A stretch of DNA of 64,000 nucleotides from Cylicocyclus nassatus (taxonomy: Eukaryota > Nematoda > Chromadorea > Rhabditida > Strongylidae), in the NCBI GenBank assembly GCA_958299035.1, contig CATQJL010000223.1, forward strand, positions 74,355,600 to 74,419,599, in the 5' to 3' direction. The notes beneath the pieces were generated by a model that was given only the letters and a program-made list of their open reading frames with translations, was not told the origin of the DNA and did not search any database. Positions 33,300 through 44,882 of the stretch are shown here, piece by piece. A program made the position numbers and the translations under genes. Every line of letters begins with the position of its first letter. The first letter of the stretch is position 1.

Positions 33300-35120
33300 G
33301 TCTTTTTCAATAAATCAATGTGTAACATAATGAGTTTTGTCATTAGAATGGATCCCGAGGTTGCGTTCAGAGTTGCCCGTCTATTAAAAAACGCCAATTG
33401 TAATTTTTCCTTCCTTACCTGCGGAATGTTTGGGACGAAAAGTCATGAGCGCTTATTGGAACAAAAATTTCAATGTGCAAATAGGACAGAAGTAGTCATG
33501 ATTACTTCGTCTGAATGAAGTAGATGTTTATCATAATACTTTATTCAACAGATACCTTAATATAAAAAAGTGAACAAAAGTCGCTTTATTTGATGGCTAA
33601 TAAGATCTTAGCAACATATTTTATCTAAATGAATTAATTTTTTGCTCTAACAAACGCCCATGACTCCTCGTCCACGAGAGTTCCGCAGATAAGAAAAAAA
33701 AAACAAATTTGGAATCAGCGTTTCATACTCTACAATACCACACAAATTCCCTCAAAACGTCACTTTGACGAAACATGCTTTCTTTGTAAGCTCTCCAAAT
33801 ATAGTCCTAAAACACGGTATCATAAGCGATTTGTACAATATGTTGTTAATATTTACCAAAATTATACTATTTGAGACGTTTACGAGATTTACTGCTACTA
33901 CGGCAAAAAAAAAAATTAGGCGGGGGTTAACCTCCTTGCAATTTATCTGCTTTTCATTGTGTCTGTGTCTCTGTACATATGTTCCCAAAAGAAAATTGTA
34001 ACTCTGAGTCAATCCGAACCAATCTTTGCGCGCAACTTCGGGGCAGAGCTGCCCTTCTCATCGGTTGATATCGATTTGTAGATTTTTTTGCGAACTTCGA
34101 GCTTCGGGGCTGTGAGAAGTTGGTAAGGGGATAAGTGAGGAAGATTTCGAATACTGTGTTAATTAGAAATATCATTTACTATTTACGGACTGATTTTTTG
34201 CAAACAGTGTGCCATGGGGTTGAGAGCTGGCACAGCGAGTAAGTAAGCATGCTGTTTCGGAATCGATCTGTATATAAACATGATATCCGCAATTTAGAGT
34301 GCTCTGTCCATCCGTTACGATACTTGCCAAAGTATGTGATTTCCAAGTTTTGGACGTTATTCATGAAAACGTGAATTCGTAAGCTCGAGTTCGGCGAACA
34401 ATACAGAGCATGATCCGATAGCATTGTCTCCAATGATTTCAAATCACAAAAAAGAGCAGCTAATTTATTTAACAGATACGCGAAGAGTGCAGGCAAATTC
34501 AGGAGCATGCGTGGTATCGTACTATTACTCTCACCATGACCCGCTAAAAGAATTTGCGGCGCGCAATTTGATGGAAGTTATGGAGAAAAACGAAAAAAAA
34601 ACGCGACGTGTTCTTACGTATTCTGTTGAATAATTAATGTGGGTACTGTATACATTAACCTTCATCGTACACTTAACTCTACAGTGAACCACCACTGCAG
34701 CAAACAAATATTAAATGAGCAATGAGCATATTGTAAGCCCTTCATGCAGAGCTTCAGGCTTCAGGAGTATCCGTGTGAACTGACTATCAAATACCTACTG
34801 TACACCACTTCTGATAGATCAGATGAAATAAATGCCCCGATCCGAGCTGAGTCGATTGGTGTCCTTAGATTCACAATTCGTCCGTCTACTTTGAAGCAAG
34901 ATATGGCCAGCGAGTGATGCCCATAGAGCTTTTTTTCTTTCAAAAAAATACGAGAGATATTGTGTTTGTCCGGTTGGTTTCCGACTTCAGGGTATTCATA
35001 ACCTGACATAGAAAGAGGAGGCAGAAAATACGTCATTTCGTCGAAAAAGGTCTTAGAATTATTTTATTAAAAAAAAATACGGGCAATAATGAATTACAAT
35101 AAAAAATGAATAGCTATTGT
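33300..35120. other. Spacer with possible extra exons and a diverged Helitron-like copy
   Basis: A plus frame from an acceptor at 33348 (ATG at 33350, stop by 33518, 56 codons) and a plus frame 34486-34633 after TTTAACAG look coding but could not be joined. About 33950-34280 is a diverged copy of the Helitron-like repeat (GTCTGTGTCTCTGTACATATG, then CGGGGCTGTGAGAAGTTGG). 34800-34920 resembles the inner arm of the nested element at 53.2 kb. Confidence 0.45.
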
Positions 35121-35784
35121 TCATTCAATTGCACCATCAAGAGAAAAATCGTCTTCCGGGTCACCATCAGGGTCCACTTGAGAGTCTTGTTCGCTAACAT
35201 CAGAAGCTCCATCAGAGCTTTCACTGTCATTAAGCGCATTGGTATCCTCATCACTGGATGCTTTTTCAGAGGGAATGCTGTCAGCAGAAGAAGGAATGCC
35301 ATTGCGGACGGTGTTATCAAGGGTCTCCTCAACGCAATTTAGGGGCAATACTTCGTTTTCGAATCTCTTCACATCTTCTGGGCATGTCCCGTTTCCTGGT
35401 TCATCTATGATCAAATCGTTCTCTCTTTGGCATGAGTATGCTTCAAATACTGGCAGATTTTCACCTACGTGGGAAAAGTTACCTAGAATGTGGATGTTTT
35501 CTTTAATCTATGGTACCATGACGAAATGTGATCGTAATCACCTGTGATCCAATATATGTTGTATTTCTGTCCTTCTTTTTTTCCGAGTATTTTTTTACAG
35601 CATGAATTTCGAACAAAAATTCTCTGCATTATCATTGTATTGTCCAGACGGCTACTGTATTTTCTTGAAAATTGGATAAAACCAAAGAAGTCGTAGTCCG
35701 GGCGATCTCCATATTGCTTGAACAACCATGAATCTGATTTCCTTTGCTGCTTCATTTCTGCTACACTCATTTCGAGACTGACTG
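35121..35784 (-). CDS. Acidic-tailed protein of unknown function, last two exons
   Basis: Exons 35784-35542 and 35464-35121 join in phase 1 (ATCACAG|GTGATT to CACGTAG|GTGAAA). They encode about 195 residues. The first part has a compact domain-like stretch (DYDFFGFIQFSRKY, then NSCCKKILGKKEGQKYNIYWITG), faintly like the Cys..GQ.Y..G stretch of netrin/TIMP modules. The second has two more cysteine-containing segments and ends in a 70-residue Asp/Glu/Ser-rich tail (SEQDSQVDPDGDPEDDFS). The start is not resolved; an upstream minus frame at 35864-36163 could supply it through a donor at GCTTT|GTAAAA. It converges with the gene at 32669. No homologue is recognised. Confidence 0.55.
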
Positions 35785-37033
35785 CTAAAATTTGATGGTG
35801 TTAAATTAATAGCACAAAACTTCTTCAGAATTTCCCAAGTTGCTTTTGTCTTCTTTTAATCAACTAGAAAACGTATGTTAACATTTTTTTACAAAGCACA
35901 CTTCTCAAACATGTAAACACTGCGAAAAGTTTGCATGCAGCGCAGATAATATTTCTGCCAAACGACCGGCAAATTTTAGACGTTCCAGATTGAGATGTAT
36001 CAGTGGCGTTTTTTTTGCTTGAGTGCTGGCACATCAAAGGCTGCTTTAGGAAATACGTTACCGTCAAACCTTGTGGAGATAAGAGCAAGTGCTTGGCGAG
36101 GCAGGTGAGGCAGTGCGCCCTATACCACGCGCAGTCAAAAAAGACAGAATGCGGCTTTTGCATTCAAAAATAGGGTAGTTCAAATTTATGTGGTGAGGAT
36201 ATGGACTCTCCGCTATCGATGGATACCTGCACTACGATAAATAAATGCGAAAATGTTTAACTACACAGTAATGATTAGTCTGACAGTTTCCGACTATAAC
36301 CAAAAAATCCTTTAGCACTTCTGTTTGCTGGCAAATATCTTGCTATGAAGGACATCATAAGACTAAATGGACATTATCCTAACTAGAATTTCAACCCGAT
36401 GAAGTAGGAGTTTCTAAAACGGCAACAGCATTTACACTTTTTCACCGCATGCAACTGCGGAACCGCTTTCTCAGCTAATCCAGTAATCGTTCTATAATGA
36501 TCTTTGCAAAGCAGAAAAAGCGTAGTGTTGTACATATAGGCCACAATTACCAACTCACCTATGATTTCTCTCGGTCGTTTATCTTTTTACAGTAGCTATT
36601 GGGAATATCAAAAAGTTATTTGCTGGTCATCAAAACCTGCAGCGCTGAATTTCTGACGTCATATGAGCTATCGCAACAACGATATTATCTATAAGCCATT
36701 GGATGCGATTCGGGGTTTACCAAAAATAGTATCATTTTGACATCACATTTGTTATTGTCAAAAAAAACGCGTAGCATTGTCAACAGAAAACAACGCTTAT
36801 TCTCATATTGGGTTGGTTCATAATTAATGCTCGTTCTTCTCAACTCTTTTTCAAAAGCTAGCTTTTCAGATCCGTTTTTCTTCGAAACCCTTTGTAATAT
36901 CCACGGCCAGCTTTTTCTAATTTCTCACATGTACTTTCGTATGTGAAAAACTTGTTCAAACCAAAGTTGCATGCCTTCAAAGAGGGGGACTCAAACTTAA
37001 TTTTCACTTTCACTCTACTTGCTTTGAATCTAA
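35785..37033. other. Intergenic, possible 5' exon of the acidic-tailed gene
   Basis: The minus frame at 35864-36163 is Cys-rich but unsupported by a clear start or acceptor. The rest is AT-rich without recognised features. Confidence 0.4.
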
Positions 37034-37410
37034 CAAGAGAAGGATACTAACTAAGATTCTTCTTTTGAGATGTGAAACATACATTTGGAATCAGCTTTGA
37101 ACGCTGATTCCAATCATGCTATTCCTAGCTGCTTAGCGTCATTCCGTAGCGATTTATGGGCTTGCATTTGTGAGTAACTAACAAACTTTTGAAAGTCGTA
37201 AGACGGCGTGTAGATAAGAATCTGCTCGAAAAAAAAATGCTAGGATGTTAAACTAGCATCAGATTAATTCTTCCGGTCTTGAAAGGGAGCATTATACAAT
37301 TGCAAAACCACCTAGAGTCGACACCGTAGCATCAGCAGGTCGATAAGCACGTAAACTTTGCATAGAAAAGAGACCATAACTCGCTTCAGAATAATGCTAA
37401 GCAGCTGTTA
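37034..37410 (+). mobile_element. 3'-truncated copy of Harbinger-like MITE
   Basis: It begins TAA|CAAGAGAAGGATACTAACT and aligns with 55773-56150 through GGAATCAGCTT..CGCTGATTCC and the stretch before GCTAAGCAGC, then stops. The right terminal repeat of the full copy is missing. Confidence 0.7.
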
Positions 37411-40400
37411 ATGACAAGAAAACGGCAGGTTTTCCTTGTTTCTCAGAGGAAGAAAAACCAAAATAATAGCTTTTAGCGAGATTCAAGCCGCGACCCATCA
37501 TGTAGGTCACATTGTCCCACATCGTAGACACTGCGCCTCGTCATTGTATCAAATGTAAAACAGTGCAACTTTCTGTTGATTATAATGGCGTCATGTAGAC
37601 AGAGATGATTTTGCAGAAATGAAGGCCACCCACTGAGATCGCGGAAAGCTTATACAAATTTTTGGGAAACACATGATAATGAAAGCAGACAAAAGTTTTA
37701 TCTTGCGAGGTAACAGCTATTAAATGTGAAATGCGGGCTGTTGTTTCAACTCAGAAGATGTGCATGCTACACTAATCTGCTAACTTTAATAGTCCATCAG
37801 ATGGAAAGAAACGTGACTTGTTGCACACTTTGTCAGACTCTTTCATCTAATTCTCGCATTGATAGGTTGCCATTATTGTTTCCTTTTGTAAACGGTGTCT
37901 GATCATAAGAAACTGCATTCATGAATGTTAGAATCATGTAGAAGGGGTTATGTAAATCTTCGTTCCAAGCACATGCAAAGAGAATTGGATGAAAATCTAA
38001 CTAATTTGTACACGCATGATCATTTCTCGAGAATCAGATTACTTGTGACAATGTTTCTTCAAAGAAAGCATCTAATTAGGCATGATATGTACCAAAGAGG
38101 CAAAATCATGTCTTGTTTTCGCGAAATTTGAGGCGCCCACGCGTCATGAAACGAAAATGAGACTATAACAACCATCTTATAGATAGCTAGCTGGCTAGCA
38201 CTAGCTGGCTTACCTATCTTGCTGATCATCATCATATAATATAACATCGAAAGCCGCTTTGGTGGACGGTACTTACGAAAATAGTAACGCACTAAGTGAG
38301 ATGCGAGCTCGATCGCAGAGAAGTCTGGGGGCGTGGTCTCAGGGCGCAGCAGTTGTGCAGCCACACAATGCTGGCACTTGTTCCGAGAGATCAAGAAACG
38401 GAATACTAAGCATTTTACCGTTATTAATACGAAACTGCAATGGCTAATACTCCAGCCCCAATCATTGCTTGCGCTTTCTTGTTGCTTTGCATCATGTGCA
38501 TTAAGCTCAGCAGATAGTTTGTTTGTTGCTTTCTCGAATGACTACAAAAGCCATATTCAATTCGCTTCCCAATTTGTCAGGATGGGAACTGAAACTTTTT
38601 GATCTAACATATATATACCCAGCAGCCTGCTTCATGCTTCACTTTCTGCTTTCGAAATGACTGCAAACATTCGGACATTGGCTAATCTGTGCCATTGAAG
38701 CGTTTTTCCAAAAACATGCGACGAGTACGTGTACTGGATTGCTATCAAGATGGCTAGAAGGTAACGAGAATACATACAGTTTCTCTAACGAGAAAAGTTG
38801 ATTGCTGCAGAGAAATACTCCAAAGTGTGCATGATAAAAACCTTCCGACAAAAATTCATGTTAGGCTCGTATGGAGAACACACCGCAGAATTTCGAGGCT
38901 GCAGTGTTGGTATGCAATCGCAATAAGTTTCAAGCCAAATTTGGGTACATTTACTTGAATTTTCAGAAAGATCTAAAGAAAATTTCAAAAATTGCAACTA
39001 AGACCGATAAGTCCTACAAACTCCTAATTCGTCAACTTTTGACCTACGCACAATTTATTATAGGCATTCGCTGTATCTTTTTCAGAATGGATATCATGAG
39101 AAAAATTGCCCGAAATTTGGATTGCTAATCGAGCCAATCTCACACAATATGTATTTTGCAAGCCTTTGATAGCAGAATCGTGAAATTTTATTTCTGTATG
39201 TGCCCTAACCATAAAAAATTATCACTTTCAGCACAAAAACCGAAAGAAGCGACATTCTTCCTTCTCTTTTTGGCTATTTCTGTTTTTCGACTCTAGCCTC
39301 AAGAAAATTCCAAGAACCGCTTGGTATTTCACTATGCGTCTACTATATATGACATCGGCCATACTTCAAGCGATTCTCCTAAACACTGACGACACGCGAC
39401 TTGGCGAACTGCTAGATTTCTATAAATTGATCCCGAACTGATTTTGAATGCACACAAATAGCTTTCGTAAGATGATGCAAGCTGCAAGCCTGCCAATTCT
39501 GGTTCGAGTGATATGTTTTCACGACAAGTTACAAACAATCGTCGATCCGATACTAGAATCGCGTGGGGTACGACCGATGCCTATAACGACCGAGTGAGAA
39601 GCTGCAAAGCCTTAGCGGAGATCCGACTTTGAAATCATGGAACTTTTTGATTTTGCTTCCAGCTCGACATGGATCACGATTTTCGAGAGAAGAGGTGTCT
39701 TGTAGAGTTTGCTTTGCTCTTTGGAGCTGTACGTTATGCATCATTGATAGTCACACTGCGGCTGTGCATAAGAATGCTCATTACCTTTTTACTTATTTTA
39801 AAATTCAACGTTAGCTGTCATACGCGGTCTTTTTCGGGCCATGGCCTCATCTGGTGCACAGACTGGGAGAACTGGAATTTAGGAGAGATAAATTTGCTTC
39901 TATTCTCCTTTTGGCTTTTCAACTTGTCCTCAACATTTCATCTTCCGTTGTCCTTACGCCCTCCACCCTCCGCGCCCTCCGCTCCATAAAAAATTGCGTA
40001 CTGCACAGTAAGCGCTAACAGGTTCACGTCATCCACTTCTAGCTGACGTATTCCTTCGCAACGCAAACTTGAAACGATTTCTACTGCTATACACGAAGCC
40101 ATGAAAGGTTAGCGGCTGATAAGTGTTCACTTTCATTGCAAGGTGCCAAGAATTGGTAAATTGATGAAAGGTTTCAGCAAACTGTTTCAGAAATAGCCAA
40201 CCATCTACGAGGGGAAACCTATGTGTGCAAAATTTCGGCTCAATCGATTCACCCGTAAAAGATTGTATGAAAAATACACATCCAACTTACAGACAAACTT
40301 CACTATATGCATGGATTAACTTTCCGATTTTGCTAGAGAAAAAAGCAAGAATTTTAGCGGCACTCCTTCTGATCTCCGCAACAGTACATCTTTATCACCA

Positions 40401-40506
40401 AGAAGAGTGCAATACTTCTTTAAGATGGCTTTGCGCAGAACTTAACTTTGAAATCAACGTTCTGAGGCAAGTATCTCTAACTACATCTCATGAATGGTCT
40501 AAAAAG
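37411..40506. other. Intergenic, no gene seen
   Basis: AT-rich DNA. Frames such as 38333-38602 and 38871-39128 have no family features or splice support. The stretch at 38150-38240 has short CTAGCTGG repeats. Confidence 0.45.
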
Positions 40507-40819
40507 TTATACTTCCCTTGAATGCCAATTTTTGTGTTCACTACCAAATTTGTTGCAAAATAAATTTATGTGCTCATATGCCAGGCAAACAAGAAAAAAT
40601 GAGAGAACATTTGCAGGAGATTTCGGGAGAGAGGACCAATCTTATAATATTGTTATTGTTGTAGAATGTTGCGGATATAGACGGCTTTTCGCAACATATG
40701 ATTGATATCGACTCACCTAGACATTTGACTCCACTTGTTTGCTCTTTGAGGTGTTCAGACAATTGACAGTAAGATTCTCCAAAGAACGCCATGAATGCAA
40801 GAAGGCAGTTGGCTTTCAT
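40507..40819 (-). CDS. Possible small secreted peptide, two exons
   Basis: Exon 40819-40717 begins with ATG one base after an ACTTTAG acceptor and encodes a signal peptide (MKANCLLAFMAFFGESYC) plus QLSEHLKEQTSGVKC. It ends at a strong donor, CTAG|GTGAGT. The exon 40640-40507, after TTATAAG, keeps the frame for 44 codons to TAA, giving 78 aa. TATAAATTT lies about 120 bp upstream. No homologue is recognised. Exon 1 is more convincing than exon 2, whose composition is poor. Confidence 0.38.
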
Positions 40820-43049
40820 CCTAAAGTACGACGTTGATTCAAAGCGATTGGTCAAACTAGAAATGAGTTTCAAAGAGGCTGCCAGTTAAACGCTTCGGCT
40901 GGCTACAAATCTCGCTAAGTGTGTAGTTGCTGCCCTTTCCTAAAATTTATAGCAGATTCACTATAGAGCAAGTTTGAACGGTATCAGGAAATAGTTTTGT
41001 CAAAGGTCAGGCAGTCGGATAGCAAACATGCATATTCACAGTCGCTATCAACAATGCGTCACAATCGGCAATATCGTCATTGCGCATCCTGTTTTTCGCA
41101 TTATCAAAAGGCAACTTGATGTTTTTTTTTGCTTTCACGGTGCAATCTCACCAACTGCAAGCTATAATTGTCATTGTAAAGTATACGTAGAGAATAAACA
41201 GGTATAGAGTGCCCTCAATTCATGCAGTACCGGAAAAGTGAGGCAAACTATGCACTTCACAGCTGCACAAACGAGATCGAAACACAGATCATTTGAGATG
41301 TCTTTTTTGATGTAAACATGCTACATAATTACAGCTGGGCTTTAAAGGAAAATTAAAGTTTGTACCCTAGTGACAATGATACAGTGATTCCGAAATGCTC
41401 TATGCTTGTAAAGATTTTGAATGCACGTCCACCCAGATTCTCAGTTTTCATGTTATGTTCGTTCCAAGGTCTTCTCATGTCCCTGATTCCGAATATAAAG
41501 TCAGAAATTCGAGAAAACACCAACAAGTCTTGTTTCGGAGAACCCCCGGCTTTCCGGAACGGTGATTGGATGGGCGTGCAGGGATGGGCGAGCATTACTG
41601 GGGGGGGGGGGGGGTGCTAATTTGGGGTCCTCATACCTCTTCGTTATTTCGAAGCCATTTCCTTGCTTCCGAAGCGACATTTGCGCCGTGACTTAGGCAT
41701 CGGCTTGATAGGGGGTCTCACTATTGTGAGCTGCCAAATGCTCAAGACCCCTAACTAAGGATCTCCGATGCTTTTAAGAAAATCTTAAAATAAACGCCAA
41801 GACAATCCTGTTTACTAAGTTCCTATCGGAAAGCCACCAAAAATGCTGGACTCGGGTTACGTGAAATCGTCTTATATTGACTTGCTGAAGAAAATATCAA
41901 AATTGTTGACGGGAAAATGGAATCAATATATGAGAAAAAGGAATGCTTTCAACAGGGCTAAATTTCTATACAACTTTCAACCTCTGACAATGAGACCTTC
42001 ACGTGCTCTTGTGAGCAACTACTCAAAAGTACTACTGGTGGCACTTGAAAGCTTTTCGGAAAAAGTGATTTGCTTCAGCAGGGATTATGTCAAGTTCATG
42101 CCTTTTTCTATTTGGCTGCACTCAAGAAACTAATTCTTGGACTTTTCTTGACAAATCGATTTTTTTACTATTTGTAATTTTATCATCTTTTTGATTTTCG
42201 TTCAAAAATTGGATTCGAAGCTAACATAGTTTCTTGGTTTGCTGACAACGCTACAAATGCAATTGGAATGGAAAGCGGTTGAAGAACCAAATATGGTCTT
42301 TTTCAAAGACCAGCCCTTGTAAAAAGCTAAAACCCCGAGGTTTACTTCTTTGGGCTTGTACTATACGATTAATTGTTCGAAGCTCAGCATTGCTTCGGCG
42401 AGAGCAGGAATATTCTTTTTTTCAGTTTTCAGTCGAGGAAGAGATACCGAGACTTTTTATATGAGTTTTGATGAGGAGAATATACGCATAACGAGTAGGA
42501 GATGCAGGAATTTTTGAAAGCAGCTCCAGTTTCTTTCGACTTTCAGGCGTTTAGATCCGTTTCTATTTTGGCTTCAGACTTCGCATAGATCAGTAGTGCA
42601 AATGCTCAGATATTATCTTGTAGGACTTGCTTATCGAATGCAGGAATGTACCGTTACTGTGGTCGCAATTGCCATCACCAGGCCCTATTGGTTAACTGAG
42701 CCAGATTAAAGATACCATTTCAAACGTTTGCTAACTTATAGCGGATGTTTGCCCTGAAAATTGCTATTTGTACAACGATCCATAAATCAAATCAGAAAGC
42801 ACCAGAAATTCTTCGCATCTTAGTCTTCCAAAGAAGAAGTCGAACCGAAGCATGAGCTCCACTTTACCATATCGAAAGTTTCGGAGTCGCAGTCAAAAAC
42901 GATACCGGAGTATTCCAACTCTCGACGATTTCTCCACATTAAGGACCTCTATGTGCTTAATTGATTGCATGCTCAATGACAATTTGGAACTTCAATCGTG
43001 TCCGTGCCTCTTCGCTCTTCTCATAAGTACCACTACTTCCCATGTCACG
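40820..43049. other. Intergenic, no gene seen
   Basis: Includes a run of 14 G at 41601-41614 and AT-rich DNA. The plus frame at 41843-42133 has no support beyond its length. Confidence 0.45.
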
Positions 43050-43625
43050 CATTTGCGCTGCTTTTGGCGGATCTTTACCAGCGTTTGAAAAGTTCCAGGT
43101 CAGCTGGGAGGTGGTGGGATATTAACACAGTGCAAGAGTGAGCGGCTCCTGAGTGTTGCAATAGTAGTTCAAGCCCGATTAAGGTGGATTTTGCGCTGCT
43201 TTTGCGGATCTTCGCCAGCGTTTGAACTTTAGTACATTGAAGGCATTGTCCAGGTCAACTGCGGGGTGGTGGGATTTTGACACAGTGCGGGAGCACGGTT
43301 CCTGAATGATACAACAGTTCAAGTTCGACTAAAAAGGTGGTTTTTGAAGCGAGAAAATCGATCCGGAAAAAGAGGCGAATGCTAATTCTGCCTCGACAAG
43401 TTTTGACGTGGTTAATTCATAGAGTCTACAGCATTCGCCACGTTGAAACTTGTCAAGGAGGCTGGATTAGTGTACCCTCTTTTTTAAAGCGATTTTCTCG
43501 CTTCAGAATCTGCCTTTTTTGATCGGATTGAACTGTTCATCAGTCAGAAGCCTGTGCTCCCGCACTGCGTCAACCCCCCCCCTAAATGACCTGGACAATG
43601 CCTTCAAGCAAAGCTTCAAGTGCAG
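43050..43625. repeat. Tandem and inverted repeat block
   Basis: Two imperfect direct copies of about 150 bp (around 43055-43200 and 43201-43345) share GCGCTGCTTTTG(G)CGGATCTT, CCAGGTCA and GGGTGGTGGGAT. The second is followed by its inverse up to about 43620 (AGCGAGAAAATCGATCC against AAGCGATTTTCTCGCTTC; TGACCTGGACAATGCCTTC). A foldback element with a tandemly duplicated arm is likely. Confidence 0.6.
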
Positions 43626-43681
43626 CAGGCAGGGTGCACCAGGGCGATTACAAATAATCAACACAAACTATACTTACTACC

Positions 43682-44874
43682 CAGGGCCCGGCACGAGGTG
43701 GGCAGACGGGGTTTTCCAAAACGAATACCCCTTTGACCCCAATAGTTTTTACGAATACCCCCTTGAGCCCAAAAATGACGCTTTGTGCTTGTGAAACGAG
43801 AGCACCGGCCACACTTCGCCTAAAAGCGCTCAAAAGCGCCTACAATGCTCAAATTCCTCTAATTACTCCTCACCTGTATCAAGGTAGAAATTAAGAAGAA
43901 GAATAAGCAAGGAAAATGATGAAGGAATGAGAAAATGTCAAAGGAACGCAGTCATAGGACTGAGAGACGCCGTTCCCGCGCGTATCGATTGACTGGGGCG
44001 CGCTTTCCATCTTGAAAAGCTAAGCTGCTGATGCGATTTTGGGCTTTAACAAAGACAAGAGGAGGAGTTTTGGAACCAAAATCTCACCATATAGTAAACT
44101 TTAGGTGAACAACAGATGTATGTAAAAATTTTGAAAAAAATTATATGAATTGAAAGTTTTGCCCAACTCAGGTGGGCATTAGGTGGGCAATTGCCCACCT
44201 AATTTGGAAAAAAGTTAAGCACGCTCTTCATTCACATAAGTTTTTCATAATTTTTCATACATTGTTACTTAATCCTACTGCGCGTATACACACCAAGTCT
44301 CGCGCGATTTTTTCTCTGCGCTGCAAACGAGCCATTTTTCCATTTTCTTGATAGTGGGAAATTTTCAGGAATAAGCCTGCCACAACCTTCATTCACATAA
44401 TTTTGTAATAAAACTTATAAGATAAGCCCTGCAGGCCCGTGTTTATGTACATACCAAGTTTCATACCGTATGCTTATTTGTGCGCTGCAAGCGAGCCATT
44501 TGAATTCACATCTTCATTTACCAGTTTTGGCAAATTTTTGGAAAAAATGCTTATTACACCTCCCATTCACATAAGTTTGAGAACTGATCATGTAATCATG
44601 CTGCTCAACGGCATCGCTCATGCGACGTCGCGCACGCGGCAATTAGCAGCAACGCGGCGTGGTGCGCGCGAAGTCTGCTGTGCGTTGAGGTTTATGAAAA
44701 CCATTTTCCGATGAATTAGATGTATAAGGTAAGCATGATTCGACCTTCTTTTGCTTGCACTTGGAATCTTTTTCCGGGGCTCCGCCCCGGATCTCGCAAA
44801 AACGATATCCCCTTTGCTTTTTGGCTCCAAAACGATTTTCAGCTTGTCATTTGCCCACCTCGTGCCGGGCCCTG
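43682..44874. mobile_element. Non-autonomous hAT element, longer copy
   Basis: The 1.2-kb element begins CAGGGCCCGGCACGAGGTGG and ends in its exact inverse. Flanks CTTACTAC (43673-43680, then one extra C) and CTTACTAA (44875-44882) are an 8-bp duplication with one change. It shares termini and the GATATCCCCTTTGCTTTTTG block with the copy at 14718. It is GC-richer near the ends and has internal GCCCACCTAA inverted motifs. No transposase. Confidence 0.85.
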
Positions 44875-44882
44875 CTTACTAA

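Noticed and set aside
34761..35036. 91-aa minus frame
   Set aside because: Half of it matches the repeat arm near 53.2 kb (GATTCACAATTCGTCC-type sequence), so it is probably repeat-derived.
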